From contig NC_092523.1 of assembly GCF_037038585.1 (NCBI RefSeq), positions 32,155,501-32,219,500 of the forward strand: a stretch of 64,000 bases of DNA, in the 5' to 3' direction. Shown in pieces: positions 47,508-59,500 of this stretch. The stretch comes from Patagioenas fasciata. Taxonomy: Eukaryota > Chordata > Aves > Columbiformes > Columbidae. The notes beneath the pieces were generated by a model. The model was given only the letters and a program-made list of their open reading frames with translations, searched no databases and was not told the origin of the DNA. Numbering within the stretch: position 1 is the first letter of the stretch; the number at the start of each line of letters is the position of its first letter. The position numbers were made by a program, and so were the translations under genes.

Positions 47508-50500
47508 CTAAAGAGTTAAAAGAAAGACACAAATTATTACAAAAACAATACTCAGCTTAAATAGAACTATAGAAAGGCTTTAAAATGTTACTCTTTAGTA
47601 TAATATATCAAATCCCAAGGTGCAAAAGATTATATAATTAACATAATACAATCTCAGCATATTATCAAAATGCACTATATGACATGATTCTTTAACGTAA
47701 ATCTGCCAAGGAATACTGTCAGTCTTCCTGCACACTTTTCCTGATGAAACGGCCACCTGCAATGTTTTGATAATTTTATGTTATCAGTTATCACTCCTTT
47801 GCAAGTGCAAAGATACTTCTCCAGCTGATTTCTGTGAAGTTTCTCAGAACAGGCATATGCTCAGCATCCATCATCGGTGCCTGTACTCCACCTACTCCTG
47901 AGCGTGGGGGTTTTCATCATACCCTGTCTTGGAACAGAGGTTTGTCCTCATTTATAATACAAGGGTCTGGCGGTGGGGAGGGGAGAATGTTTGAGCACAA
48001 AACACATTATAGAGTTTAGAGAAACGCAGAAAGATGCATTTCTAGCTGGCTCCTCACAGTGTGGGACTTCATTTAAAAAAGAAACAGCAAAATTAAAATA
48101 AATTTTGTACTAAGACTGCATTTATACCTTACAAGTCTTTATTCCAAACAGAACCTTTCAGTGGAAGACATACGAAACCCCATGATAAGACGGGGAAAGA
48201 CGGGGAAAGACGGGGAAAGACGGGGAAAGACGGGGAAAGACGGGGAAAGACGGGGAAAGACGGGGAAAGACGGGGAAAGACGGGGAAAGACGGGGAAAGA
48301 CGGGGAAAGACGGGGAAAGACGGGGAAAGACGGGGAAAGACGGGGAAAGACGGGGAAAGACGGGGAAAGACGGGGAAAGACGGGGAAAGACGGGGAAAGA
48401 CGGGGAAAGACGGGGAAAGACGGGGAAAGACGGGGAAAGACGGGGAAAGACGGGGAAAGACGGGGAAAGACGGGGAAAGACGGGGAAAGACGGGGAAAGA
48501 CGGGGAAAGACGGGGAAAGACGGGGAAAGACGGGGAAAGACGGGGAAAGACGGGGAAAGACGGGGAAAGACGGGGAAAGACGCTAAAAACTTCACAGCAA
48601 CCCTGGCCATTCTTGTGGTTGACATTTTGAGTAATCAACATCAGAAATCCAAGGCAGCCAGAAGCATGCAGGAGCAGGGTGCAGGACTGCACACAGGCTG
48701 AAAACTTCTCCCTTTAATCTTTGCTCTTAGCAGCAGAGTCTGGATGGAAAGTTCTGTACTGCAGGAACTGAAGACCTCAACTAAAGGTTTTAAAGCCCAC
48801 AGCAGTTCTTAAAGAAACAAAAAGATAGAAACACCCCAAACCAGCAGCTCTACTGTTGTAGCATCAGTATTTGAGTATTTCTGATTAAAAACAAAACAAA
48901 AAACACACAAAAAAACCCCACATAGTAACTTTTTTGGCTGGTACTCAAAATCCCAGCAAGTTGCAACTCTTTCACAGCAATTAGTAACACACTAGCTACA
49001 CATTCCTCTAGGAAACTAACTTGAAAGGCAGTATTTTTAGGCATGACTGTAATACACTTCCCTTTTCCCTTTATTTGCTTTGGATTTTGTTTCAAAGGGA
49101 AGAGTGAGGTTAACACTTCCAGGTAGGCGGCAGTTGGCCACACTGGGCTGGGATCACACAGGAAACCTGATCCTCTCTATTGCACCCATAGCCCGTGACC
49201 TGCTTGACCACTGTGACAGTTCAGCGGGGGCAGAACAGAGTGTTACGATGAGCAAAACAGGTCCAATAACAGAATTTATTTTTCACCTGCCATGTCTCCA
49301 GTATATGTCTGAAACTTGTCATTTTATCCTTCATACAAAAGGCTGGATTGTAGAAGGCAGACCTTCAGCATACAATACTAAACCTTATTAAAAGATGAGG
49401 TTTGCTACTGCCATCTGTTTTGACATGGTAAATGACACTGAACTGCTGGCAGAATGCCGTGTTCAGATGCACTGGCATTTGACCAGTGCAACTGGCTTTC
49501 CAGAAGAGGCCTCTTCAACATTTGTTTGTCCTGCTAATGACAATCCTAATATCTTCCTATTGTACTCAGACAAGCAGCAAGGATATGTGAAGCTTGTAAG
49601 ACCCAATTTTCGTTGGTCAATTAATTCAAATGCAGCAATGTATAATCTTTCAGAACTGCAGCTAATCTGTGCTTTCCCCAATGGTGAGGAACAAATGCAT
49701 AGACATTTTCCACAGCCGCCTGAAAGTCATTATTTAATATACCTGTGGCCTGCAAGTTTAGCTAGCAGTGGCTAGTTCAGATACTCTTTCCCTCCCCAGG
49801 TCTATCACAAGCAGCAGCACACACCAGCCAGGTATTACACTGAGCAGAAGCTCCCAAAAAATTGGCTTGAGTATGGTCACTGAGAAAGGAGTCTGGCTCC
49901 AGCTGCTTGTAACTCACTGCAGCAGCCACCTAAAAATAGGTACCCTGCAAAACAGGGGAAAAAAAACAAACAACAACAAAAAAAACCCCCACAACAAAAA
50001 AGCCAGGCACAGGCTGGAAACACAAAGCAAAACTCACAGAAGCGAAGCAGGGAATCAATAGGGCTGATTCACACGCTAAGGAAAATACAGGTGGTCTTAT
50101 TTTTGTCAAGAAATAGTGACCTCTGGAACCCGTCAGAGACCTCCTTAAAATACTGCAGACTTATCAGAATCAGCAATTCCATCTGACTATCAGAGCACGT
50201 TACTATCATTGAAATAAAACCAAGGTGTCCACCTACTTCTCTCATTTTGAAAAAGGCCATTCCTGTGAGTAGAGAATCAGATCCTGCCTGATGCTGTGGT
50301 CCTATCCTTTCTAGCTCTAGCTGCTCAGCCACTTCTTGTAATCCACCCTGAAAAACAAAACATTTTTGTTAACTGCTGAAAAAAAATCAGAAAACTGAAC
50401 AGCTATCTTTGGGAAAATCTGTTAAACAAGTCATACAACCTCAGGTATATTTTAACATTTGCACCGTAGCTGAAGCAGTCATTATACTGGATAAATACAC

Positions 50501-53500
50501 ACCCAGAGAATCAAACTTTCAGTATCAATAGCAGCATTAAAATTCTGTGTCCGTATTGTTTAAATAATCAGTATCTGTGACCAACAAAACTACTATTCCT
50601 TCACAATTCAGCTTCTCCAGTAACTGGATGTCATTATATAACAGAACAATTCCTTCAAGATATCAAAAGGACTGGCTCTGCTGAAAAACAAAACCAGGCG
50701 TTCTTGTACTCCTTCTATTTGAACGAAAGTTTAAAAGGTAAAAACATCGTTCTACAAACACAAGAATTCAAGTGCTTACAATGCAGTGCTCATACACCTC
50801 CACATGTTAAAGTATCTAGGCTTCCTTTGAAACAGACCTTTTTCTTTCCACTTACCTTTCCACAATTAAGGTTTTTTTTCCACTTCCCTTCACAAAAACT
50901 GAGAGTATCCTTAAGTATCTAGAATACTACAGGTAGCCCAGGAAAATGTTACAAAGCAGGCATTTAAAAGAGAGGTGGTGAAGTCAGAAAAGGAAGAAAG
51001 TGTCCACTCAATCTCCGTAAGCCATTCAACCCCACTTTAAAATTTGTTTCATCAGCTGCCATAACAGGATATGATAAAAATTAAAAACCAAATAAATCTA
51101 TAATCTTGCAAGTAGTTTTCCAAGATACTAAAATCCAATGGTACAGTCAGCTTTTCTGTCAGAGATGTATATTTAATAGTCACACGTGATGAAAACTACT
51201 TCTTAAAAAAGTATATAAACATTCCACATACAAAAAGGGAACTACCTGACCCAGTAATTGCTTTGAATGTCGATATGCGGTTTAAAAGGACAGATTCTGA
51301 AGCTGTAGCCATCACCCCAAAGCTGCAAATCCGTCTGCTCTTAAAGGTAAAACTCCAGCTTTGAAGCAAGTTTTCTATCCAATAAGCTTATGTGAAAAGT
51401 TATCCCCTTAACTGCAGAGTGGCTAAATAAGCCTACTTTTGGTGCTGCCCAAAACAGTAATAACCACTATGTGTGGAAGCAAACCTGTCAGAGGTTGGTT
51501 TGGCGTTACATAGAGAACACAGATCAGTTGAAGGATAGACATGTTACACTGTACTTGAAATCTTTCAATGCTGTAAGCTACACAGCACATGTTTTTGTAC
51601 ATTTTTTTAATCATTAAGCCATAAAGCTACTGGAAGTAGACTAAAGCACATGCATAATCTGTAACACCTAGAAAGATCAAACAAAGACAAAATACTTAGT
51701 GCTGCCGTAAGCTTTGCAAGGCAAGAATGTTGCACAGCGGCCATGCTTTTAAAGACACACAGACTAGTATTCGAGTTCAACTTTCCTCGCCCACTTAACC
51801 TGTTTCAAGTATAGGAAGGGAAGCAAGAAGAGGCCAAAGCATAACAGTCAAAGTTACAACTCACAGAGCAAGAAAAATAAAGCCTGACCTGAAAATCAGA
51901 TAAAACATTATGAAGATTCCTGTGAAACGCACAGCAATAGGTTTAGGTGCAGGTTTTTGTTTTGTTTAAAGAGATGAAAGCTTCAGTAATAACATCCCCA
52001 CGTAACACCTACAAACCAACATGAAAACCTAGTACTAGTAAGGCTAGTTTTATTTTAGCTTGAGTAGCAAGAATACAGTTTACAGAAGTTTATGATAAGA
52101 GTAAGTCTATACACTATAAAATTAAGCACTGAAGATACTTTCTGTATGTGCTTGGATACATTAGAACACTGCAAACATGCTGTTATTTAACTCACACTCA
52201 AAAACATGCTGAGGTTTGGCAGGCATAGGAAAAAAGTGCATCTCGGACACAAGCATTTTCTCTGCTAACTCCAACACAGAGCTGTTAGAATTAGCAACAG
52301 CAGGTGGGTCCAAACCCTTCCAGGGCACCATATTCTACTCCTAAAGTCTCTGCTTCCTCAAGCTGTGGTGAATCAGCAGCGTCTCATCATCAGGGTCTGC
52401 TAGCTGTAAGACCATCTACTCTAGCTTCAATTAACTTTTAAGAGGAAACACTCAAAAATAAAAATCAGTCATTTTTACGCAGCAGCTGCAAACTCTGGAA
52501 TGTAGGCTTACTAATTCAAAATTTACAGTAACAGCCACCTACAGAAGAATGCTTTGAAAATAGTGCTTTTAATGGTATATATTTATTTGTAAATATATCA
52601 CACACCACTTTTGCATAGAACTTCTTATTCTATAAATGCAATAATCACAGAATAAAATTTGCCTGTCTCTGAAAATTAATAGACTATTGAGATTCTCTTT
52701 CAGGCAAGACTTTTGCACTCTAGATAAGAACATTTTACTCTTGGAGGTGAACAACAAATTCTTCCTAAATTTTCAGAACATTGGTCTTCCAAGAAAAAGG
52801 CCACAGAATTATTTGCATAACCACACAACCATACTCAACAGCTAATCCAGTTCAAACTCTCATTTCATGGCACTGGTACCAGAGTTGATTGTTTTGTACA
52901 AACCTCTATATTAAAAGCAAGTTTCCAACAAGGTCTATAAATATACATTATTCAGAATTGTTGTTACTATCAAAAGGTTTGGAATTGTGTACACAGAGAG
53001 AGTTTTAGAGAACAAGCAAGAGTTTAACCTATGCTACATTAACACCTCAAGTTAGCTCCCAATCTGCATGCCAGTAAAGTATATTCATGTCCATTTAACT
53101 TGAGTAATGTACTGTAAATTCACAGACTACTTATTTCCACAAAAAGAGCATCAAACAGCTTCCCCATCCTGAAGCATATTTCTCTTCTCAGTGCCAAAAA
53201 CTTTTTTTATATGTGTGGGGGCAGGGAATGCAGGACTTATAGCAAGTCAATGACTTTCATATGAAAAATAACTTAGACAAATCAATAAAGGACAACTGCA
53301 CAGCAGTTCAGTTTACTGCAATTTAATAGAGATTGAAAGTGACAGACATTAGGAGACAGCATATGCATGTTTAGAGTCACAGAACTGAATATTTACCAAT
53401 TTGTTTCAGACAACTTCTCTCAGTACAAGTCACCATCATTTCATTGTTGGTGAATTTGGAGGGGTAGGGTAGTCCACCTCCCTTTCCCTACTGTCATCTC

Positions 53501-56500
53501 CAGTCTGCAGGATAAGCGACAGGATCAAGATCTACTGCAGGAAAGTTGACCTACATATTCAGTTCTGAAAAAAACCAACCCCTTGTTCTTAAGGTTTGCT
53601 GAAGTAAGACCTACAAAGTTTTTTCTTGTCTTCCAAAAAACATCAGCATCTTTAAACAATGTAGGTTACACACAACTATGTCTTAATGAAATGACAGTAA
53701 ATACAATCTCCCTCACCCCAAGCCCACTAGGAATGTCACATCTGAAATGGTGACACAGAACATCACTCTGTCACCTTTCCTACATCACTAAAGATGGATT
53801 GTACATTCTGTTCTCGCTAAGTGTGTCACCACCACTAAGACACTGGATGCTTTACTTTGCTTCACCAAGAGTAAGAAAGTGAGGGCAGCTTTTATTTGAG
53901 GTTCCCCTCTGCCCCTCTTTTAAGGCTCCTGAAGTTTATGAATATTTCATTTCTTCTTCTGGACTTCATGAAGGAAAACTGTTGCTAAGATGTTTTCTTA
54001 TACTCAGTAAGTCATTAATTTCCTCAGATGAGCAATGCACCTCATTTCAGCAGCAGTCCAGGCTCTCACAGTTCTTTGGCAATAAAGCTGTTGACAATCC
54101 CTGTAGCACCTTTCTTTCACTTCCTGTCTTCCCCTTTGCATACTTAGTTCCAGTTTCCATTCATTCTCCAGTCCAATAAAGTATCACAATCTTATGCCTG
54201 ATAGAGTAAGCCAATCAGTAACCCCACCGGCTTGACAGGAGAGCTTAGTTTCTAACACTGCATGTCACACACTGTCCCTGAACATAGACTGTTGTTTCTC
54301 TTTCCTTATGGGGCCATCTGAAACGTTCTTCACTCCATTGCCCTTCCCAAGATGCTTCCACAGCATCATCGTTGCAATTCCCTTTGCCAAGATGACTGCA
54401 GTCCTTTAGCAGACTGTACAATGAGGAAATAAGAGTATATGAAACCCATCAATTCTAAGGGCTCAAGAAGCAACGGATCAATTCCAAACATGGATTTATT
54501 GTCTGTCAACAAAGACTGGGGACTATAAATAGAGTATCAAAGAACTATTTTTAACCACTAAGCAGTTATTTTTAAACAAACAAACCAACCCTATGTACAC
54601 TCCTGCATGCCTCTGTCAATAGCCTTTAATATTAATTATACAAACATTGAGACAACAAGGCTGTTTAATAGGTATTATGGAAGTAAAATCAGAAAACAAA
54701 AATACAGAAAATAAGTATTTTTAGCAGGAAGTACTCTCTCTCTCCAAACCCAAAATTTTTTCTGAACCATTAACAGATTACTTACCTTCAGATTTTTGCA
54801 ACTCTTCATGAGATATTTTACATCATAGATGACAGGGAAAAACAAACGTAGTATCTCAAAGAAGTCCAGCTCTTCTTCGGGTAAATTAGAATTTGTCAGG
54901 ATTTTGATTAGATAGCCAAAGTCATATCCACTGCAAATTAATAACAAACATAATATAAGGAATAACTTAGAAGCATTCTTCTCATTTCCCGTATCAAAAG
55001 TTTATTACACATGGACAGGACATTTTGCTTAATTTCAATGCAACTGACTCTTACAAAAGACTAAGCCTCAGTGTAAATGGCCCCACTGCAACTTTCAGGG
55101 AAGACATTTCAATTTAGTCTCAATAAGGCCAAGTGAAGAAGCAAAACCAGATCTGCCTAGAGGAGCTTCTCCAAATCCCGAAACAAGGTTGTGCTGCTGG
55201 GGTTTCATCTGAAAACAAGAACTTAAACTAAAAAGACTCCTAGCTGGTTCCTTTGACAGAGACTGGAGTTTCTCACTACAAACTGAGTGAGACAGAGATA
55301 CCTGTACAGTTCTTCAGTTCCAAAGGATTCCCGGGTTTCCAGAGTTGAACACCTGTTTATGCCCAAAGGCAAGTTTCACCCTCAGCAATGAAGAAGAGCA
55401 GACTGTCTTCCAACTTTCCCAATTAAACCAGCACACAGACAATTGAAAACTTCAACATTTTGGATACTACTACCCCTTTTGGAAGCAAGGACAGAGTAAG
55501 CTGAAAAATCACTTGTGTGTGCATGTAAGTCAGCAGAAGGCAGTAAGGTAACTGAGCAGTACAGGTTTGGTAAAAGTAACTGAGGTATTGTATGTAATTG
55601 CATGTCTAGTGGAAAGAAGAATCACAGAATGTTAGGGATTGGAAGGGACCTCAAAAGATCACCTAGTCCAATCCCCCTGCCAGAGCAGGAACACCTAGAT
55701 GAAGTTACACAGGAAGGTGTCCAGGCAGGTCTTGAATGCCTCCAGATTAGGAGACTCCACAACCTCCCTGGGCAGCCTGTTCCAGTGTTCTGTCACCCTC
55801 ACTGAGAAGAAGTTTCTTCTCAAATTTAAGTGGAACCTTTGGTGTTCCAGTTTGTACCCATTAGCCCTTGTCCTATCATTGGTTGTCACCGAGAAGAGCC
55901 TGGCTCCATCCTCATGACACTCACCCTTTATATATTTGTAAACATTAATGAGGTCACCCCTCAGTCTCCTCCAAGCCAAAGAGACCCAGTGCCCTCAGCC
56001 TTTCCTCATAAGGGAGGTGCTCCACTCCCTTAATCATCTTTGTTGCCCTGCCCTGGACTCTCTCCAGCAGTTCCCTGTCCTTCTTGAACTGAGGGGCCCA
56101 GAACTGGACACAATATTCCAGATGTGGTCGCACCAGGGCAGAGTAGAGGGGAAGGAGAACCTATCTGGATCTATAACCACCCCACTTCTAATACACCCCG
56201 GGATGCCATTGGCCTTCCTGGCCACAAGGGCCCAGTGCTGGCTCATGGTCATCCTGCTGTCCACCAGGACCCCCAGGTCCCTTTCCCCTACACTGCTCTC
56301 TAATAGGCCATTCCCCAACTTATACTGGAACCTGGGATTGTTCCTACCCAGATGCAAGACTTCACACTTTCCCTTGTTATATTTCACTAAATTTTTCCCT
56401 TCCCAACTCTGCAGCCTGTCCAAGTCTCACTGGATGGCAGCACAGCCTTCTGGCGTGTCAGCCACTCCTCCCAGCTTCATGTCATCAGCAAACTTGCTGA

Positions 56501-59500
56501 TGGTACACTCTATTCCCTCATCCTTCTCAGTACCTTGATTGAAGAAAGAGGATATAGCAAAGAGGTTTGGCAGTAAAAGGGGAAATCGTGTACTTTTACA
56601 AAGAGCTATGAGAGGAAACAAAAGGTTTAAAGCATAAGACAGACAGATGTCAGGTATTAAGCAGGACTGAACATCACAACAAAAAGCAGTGATGACTAGT
56701 TGTCCTTTTCCCTAGGAAAGCAGATTATTTGATCCATTCTGATCCCTTGTACTTGCAGGATTGCTCATACACGTACACACTGGACTAGATGGAGAAATGA
56801 CATGTTATCTGCTTTGTTACTAAGTCTGCACTGAACGAAATCAGTTCCTAGACTTCACTGATGTGCAATTTTAAAGGTGTCTGTACTAACAAAGAAGAGG
56901 AGAACAGACAGCAGGGCTGCCTCTGTTGAAGGCTAAATCAGTTTTGCTGCTTAAAGAACCTTAGCTTATAGCTGAGAGACAATTCAAGTGAACAAGCGGC
57001 CACCACAGATTCCAAATCCCCAGTTTAAGACTTTGTGTTTGTTCTTGGTTACATGAGGATGACACTCAAAACCAAGAATTTTGCAACTTGATAAACATTG
57101 ACTTAGATCTCTAACTGAGAGATGAGCAATACAGAAGATATATCAGTTAAAAGTACTGTACTGCTGATCCCGTGGATATTTAGCATCCACAAAGACTAAT
57201 GACTTCTAACGCAGTCTCAAGGCTTCACATACATACTCAATGTAAAGAGGCTTGCTTTTTGTACCTTTTGTATATTATGGGGTTTTCTACATCATCTTTT
57301 TCTTATGCATTTCTAGACAGAGAGTAGAAAATCTTGAACATACTAGGAATGAATGGACCGTTTGCTGAAAGTCCATTAATACAAGATATACAAAAGGTAT
57401 AGACTATTGCAGCTCTCCTGTGGGGGTTTCCAGTGCTCTTGACAGGAAATTCATGTTGAACGAATCGTGTGCTGCATGTGGTGCTTTGAAGCTGTGCTGG
57501 CAGCACTCCAACCTCCACAGCAGCAGCCACTGGCCAGGGAGCAAAGGAGCCAAAGATAAAGAAGGATTTCAGCTGAGTCTTACAAAGTAAAAACCTGTAG
57601 TATACTTAGCAAAACAGTAGCTAGGAAGCTTCATTTTATTAGATCACCTATGAGGAAGAAAAAAAAAAGTTTTAAAACACAGTGGGGAAGGCTTTATGAG
57701 CATAAAGCCCTCTACAGAAGAGAAAATAAAAAAGCCACATTAGCAAAAAAAGCTGTTCAGAAAAATGCAAAAAAGACTGTTCAGGATTAAGGAGCCTTAT
57801 TCCTCTACAGATTAGTGATCTTATTAACTCACTGAATTACTGACATCTGCCATCCTTGTGGCTCAAATGTAACAGCCAGATAAAAACTTGTAAAGTGAAG
57901 AAAACTGTATTTGCTCCTCTCTTCCTCAAAATAAGTCTGTTTGTAACTCCCCTCTTCTTCAAAAAAAATATTATGCATGACTGAATTTCTAGAACACAGA
58001 TGCTCTTGAACACTTCCAATTTCTATTAAGAAGGAAGTACTGTAAGAAAAGTCAAGATTTATTTACTATTTGTATTGAGAAGGAGCAGGTTATAATAATC
58101 TGCAATTTCAATTAAGAATTTTAATTATATATTATTTTTTCCACTGGAAATTCTAGCAGATTCTTTCATTCTAGGATCCTCATGAAGAAAAAGGGAACAG
58201 GATATCTGACCAGTGGATTTAAGCAGCATGATCACCCTTCCATTGCATGACAGCATTCAGCCCAATACTTGGTCCTGGATCCTAAGCATAGGTTAGTTTT
58301 AGTCAACTCAGTCAAATGATTTCACAGATTCCTTAAGTTCCAGCTGCTTACTCTTAGTCCCACTGTGCTTCTAGCAGTCATCACAAACCACACTTTACTA
58401 ATCACAATGCAATATCAAGACACTTTATATAATCTTTTTAGCATACTTTGCAGGGATAACATGCTCCAGTGACCCAAGCTCACACAGACATAAGAACCAT
58501 CACTCCAATTCAAGACTAAGATATATATATTTCAAAAATTTTTGAGTGGCAACAGCTGAATGCTAACAGAAGGTTAAGAAAGTCCTCAGTGAGCAATGAT
58601 GCAATTACTTGCTCATTAAAAATAAATTTTCTTCTAATCCTCCAACAGGCAATTAGTGGTTGGTTTATACCCTAAAGCACACAACCTTCCTTTCCTTAAA
58701 AAGCTTTCACCATTTCTAATATAATCACCTGAAGTTACTAAATGCAGTTAGCCACAATCCCTGGAGCTATACAGCAACATAAGCACTCTTACAATCTTTT
58801 TTCTTTTCTTCACCAAACATAGGCTGTAGACAACAAGACCACAGAAAAGATCAAATATGCTTTTCTTTCTTTCTCTTACTGTCCAGAAAGAATTCAGATA
58901 GCCAATTAACAATGAACTCCACTCAAACACCAACAGTCTCTGAAATAAACCAAAACCTGACAGAGAAAAAAGCTGAGAAAGCTTTACTTTGTGTTCTAAC
59001 TGGCTAATAGAAACGAGCCAACAGATTAAATTTTACTAAAATAAGTTACACACAATGATTACTGAAATACAATAGCTTGGAATTTTCCAGCTTCCCCAAA
59101 ACATCTGGGTTAGGAGGCATGATTGCACAGAGCCCCCAGAGATAGATTGAGGACGTTGCACACAGGTGGACACTTAAAGCTTCAGCAGATCACTCAGCTG
59201 AACATTCACAAAAACAGTGTTTGAGCTGTTCTGTTTCACAGCTTGTTAAACTGCCAAGCACCCACATCTCCCTTGACTGACAAGAATCAGAAATTCAGGG
59301 CTTCCCCCTCCTCTCTCATCAACTCAAATACACTGTAACACACACACACACATGCAAGATTTGATGGAGTTGCTTATGAAGTTGCAGTATACAAGAATCA
59401 GTGGCAGTGCAAATGTTTCTTCACTCGTGCCTGGCAGAACTGGAGATGCACACAGATTTTCCAACAGGTCAGAGTGCCAAGGCAGCTAAATCAAATGCAG

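Larger units (their letters stand above)
47508..50236 (-). other. CNOT7 last intron, with minisatellite
   Basis: A phase-0 intron of 2.7 kb. It contains the 390-bp minisatellite at 48191-48580, A-rich tracts at about 48886-48920 and 49958-50005, and a plus-strand open stretch at 49080-49775 of unknown nature. No other exon is recognised. Confidence 0.85.

Noticed and set aside
48191-48580. Direct-repeat array considered as a CRISPR
   Set aside because: The units are contiguous with no spacers, and the genome is vertebrate.
48129-48692. 187-codon - strand and 141-codon + strand open frames with a 10-residue repeat ([10 protein letters not shown] / [10 protein letters not shown])
   Set aside because: They are read-through of the minisatellite. 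A 10-bp unit with no stop in any phase leaves all six frames open, and the array sits inside a CNOT7 intron.
56034-56423. 129-codon - strand open frame considered as a host gene
   Set aside because: Its sequence ([26 protein letters not shown]) is the CR1 ORF2 C-terminal region, interrupted by a stop and a frameshift.
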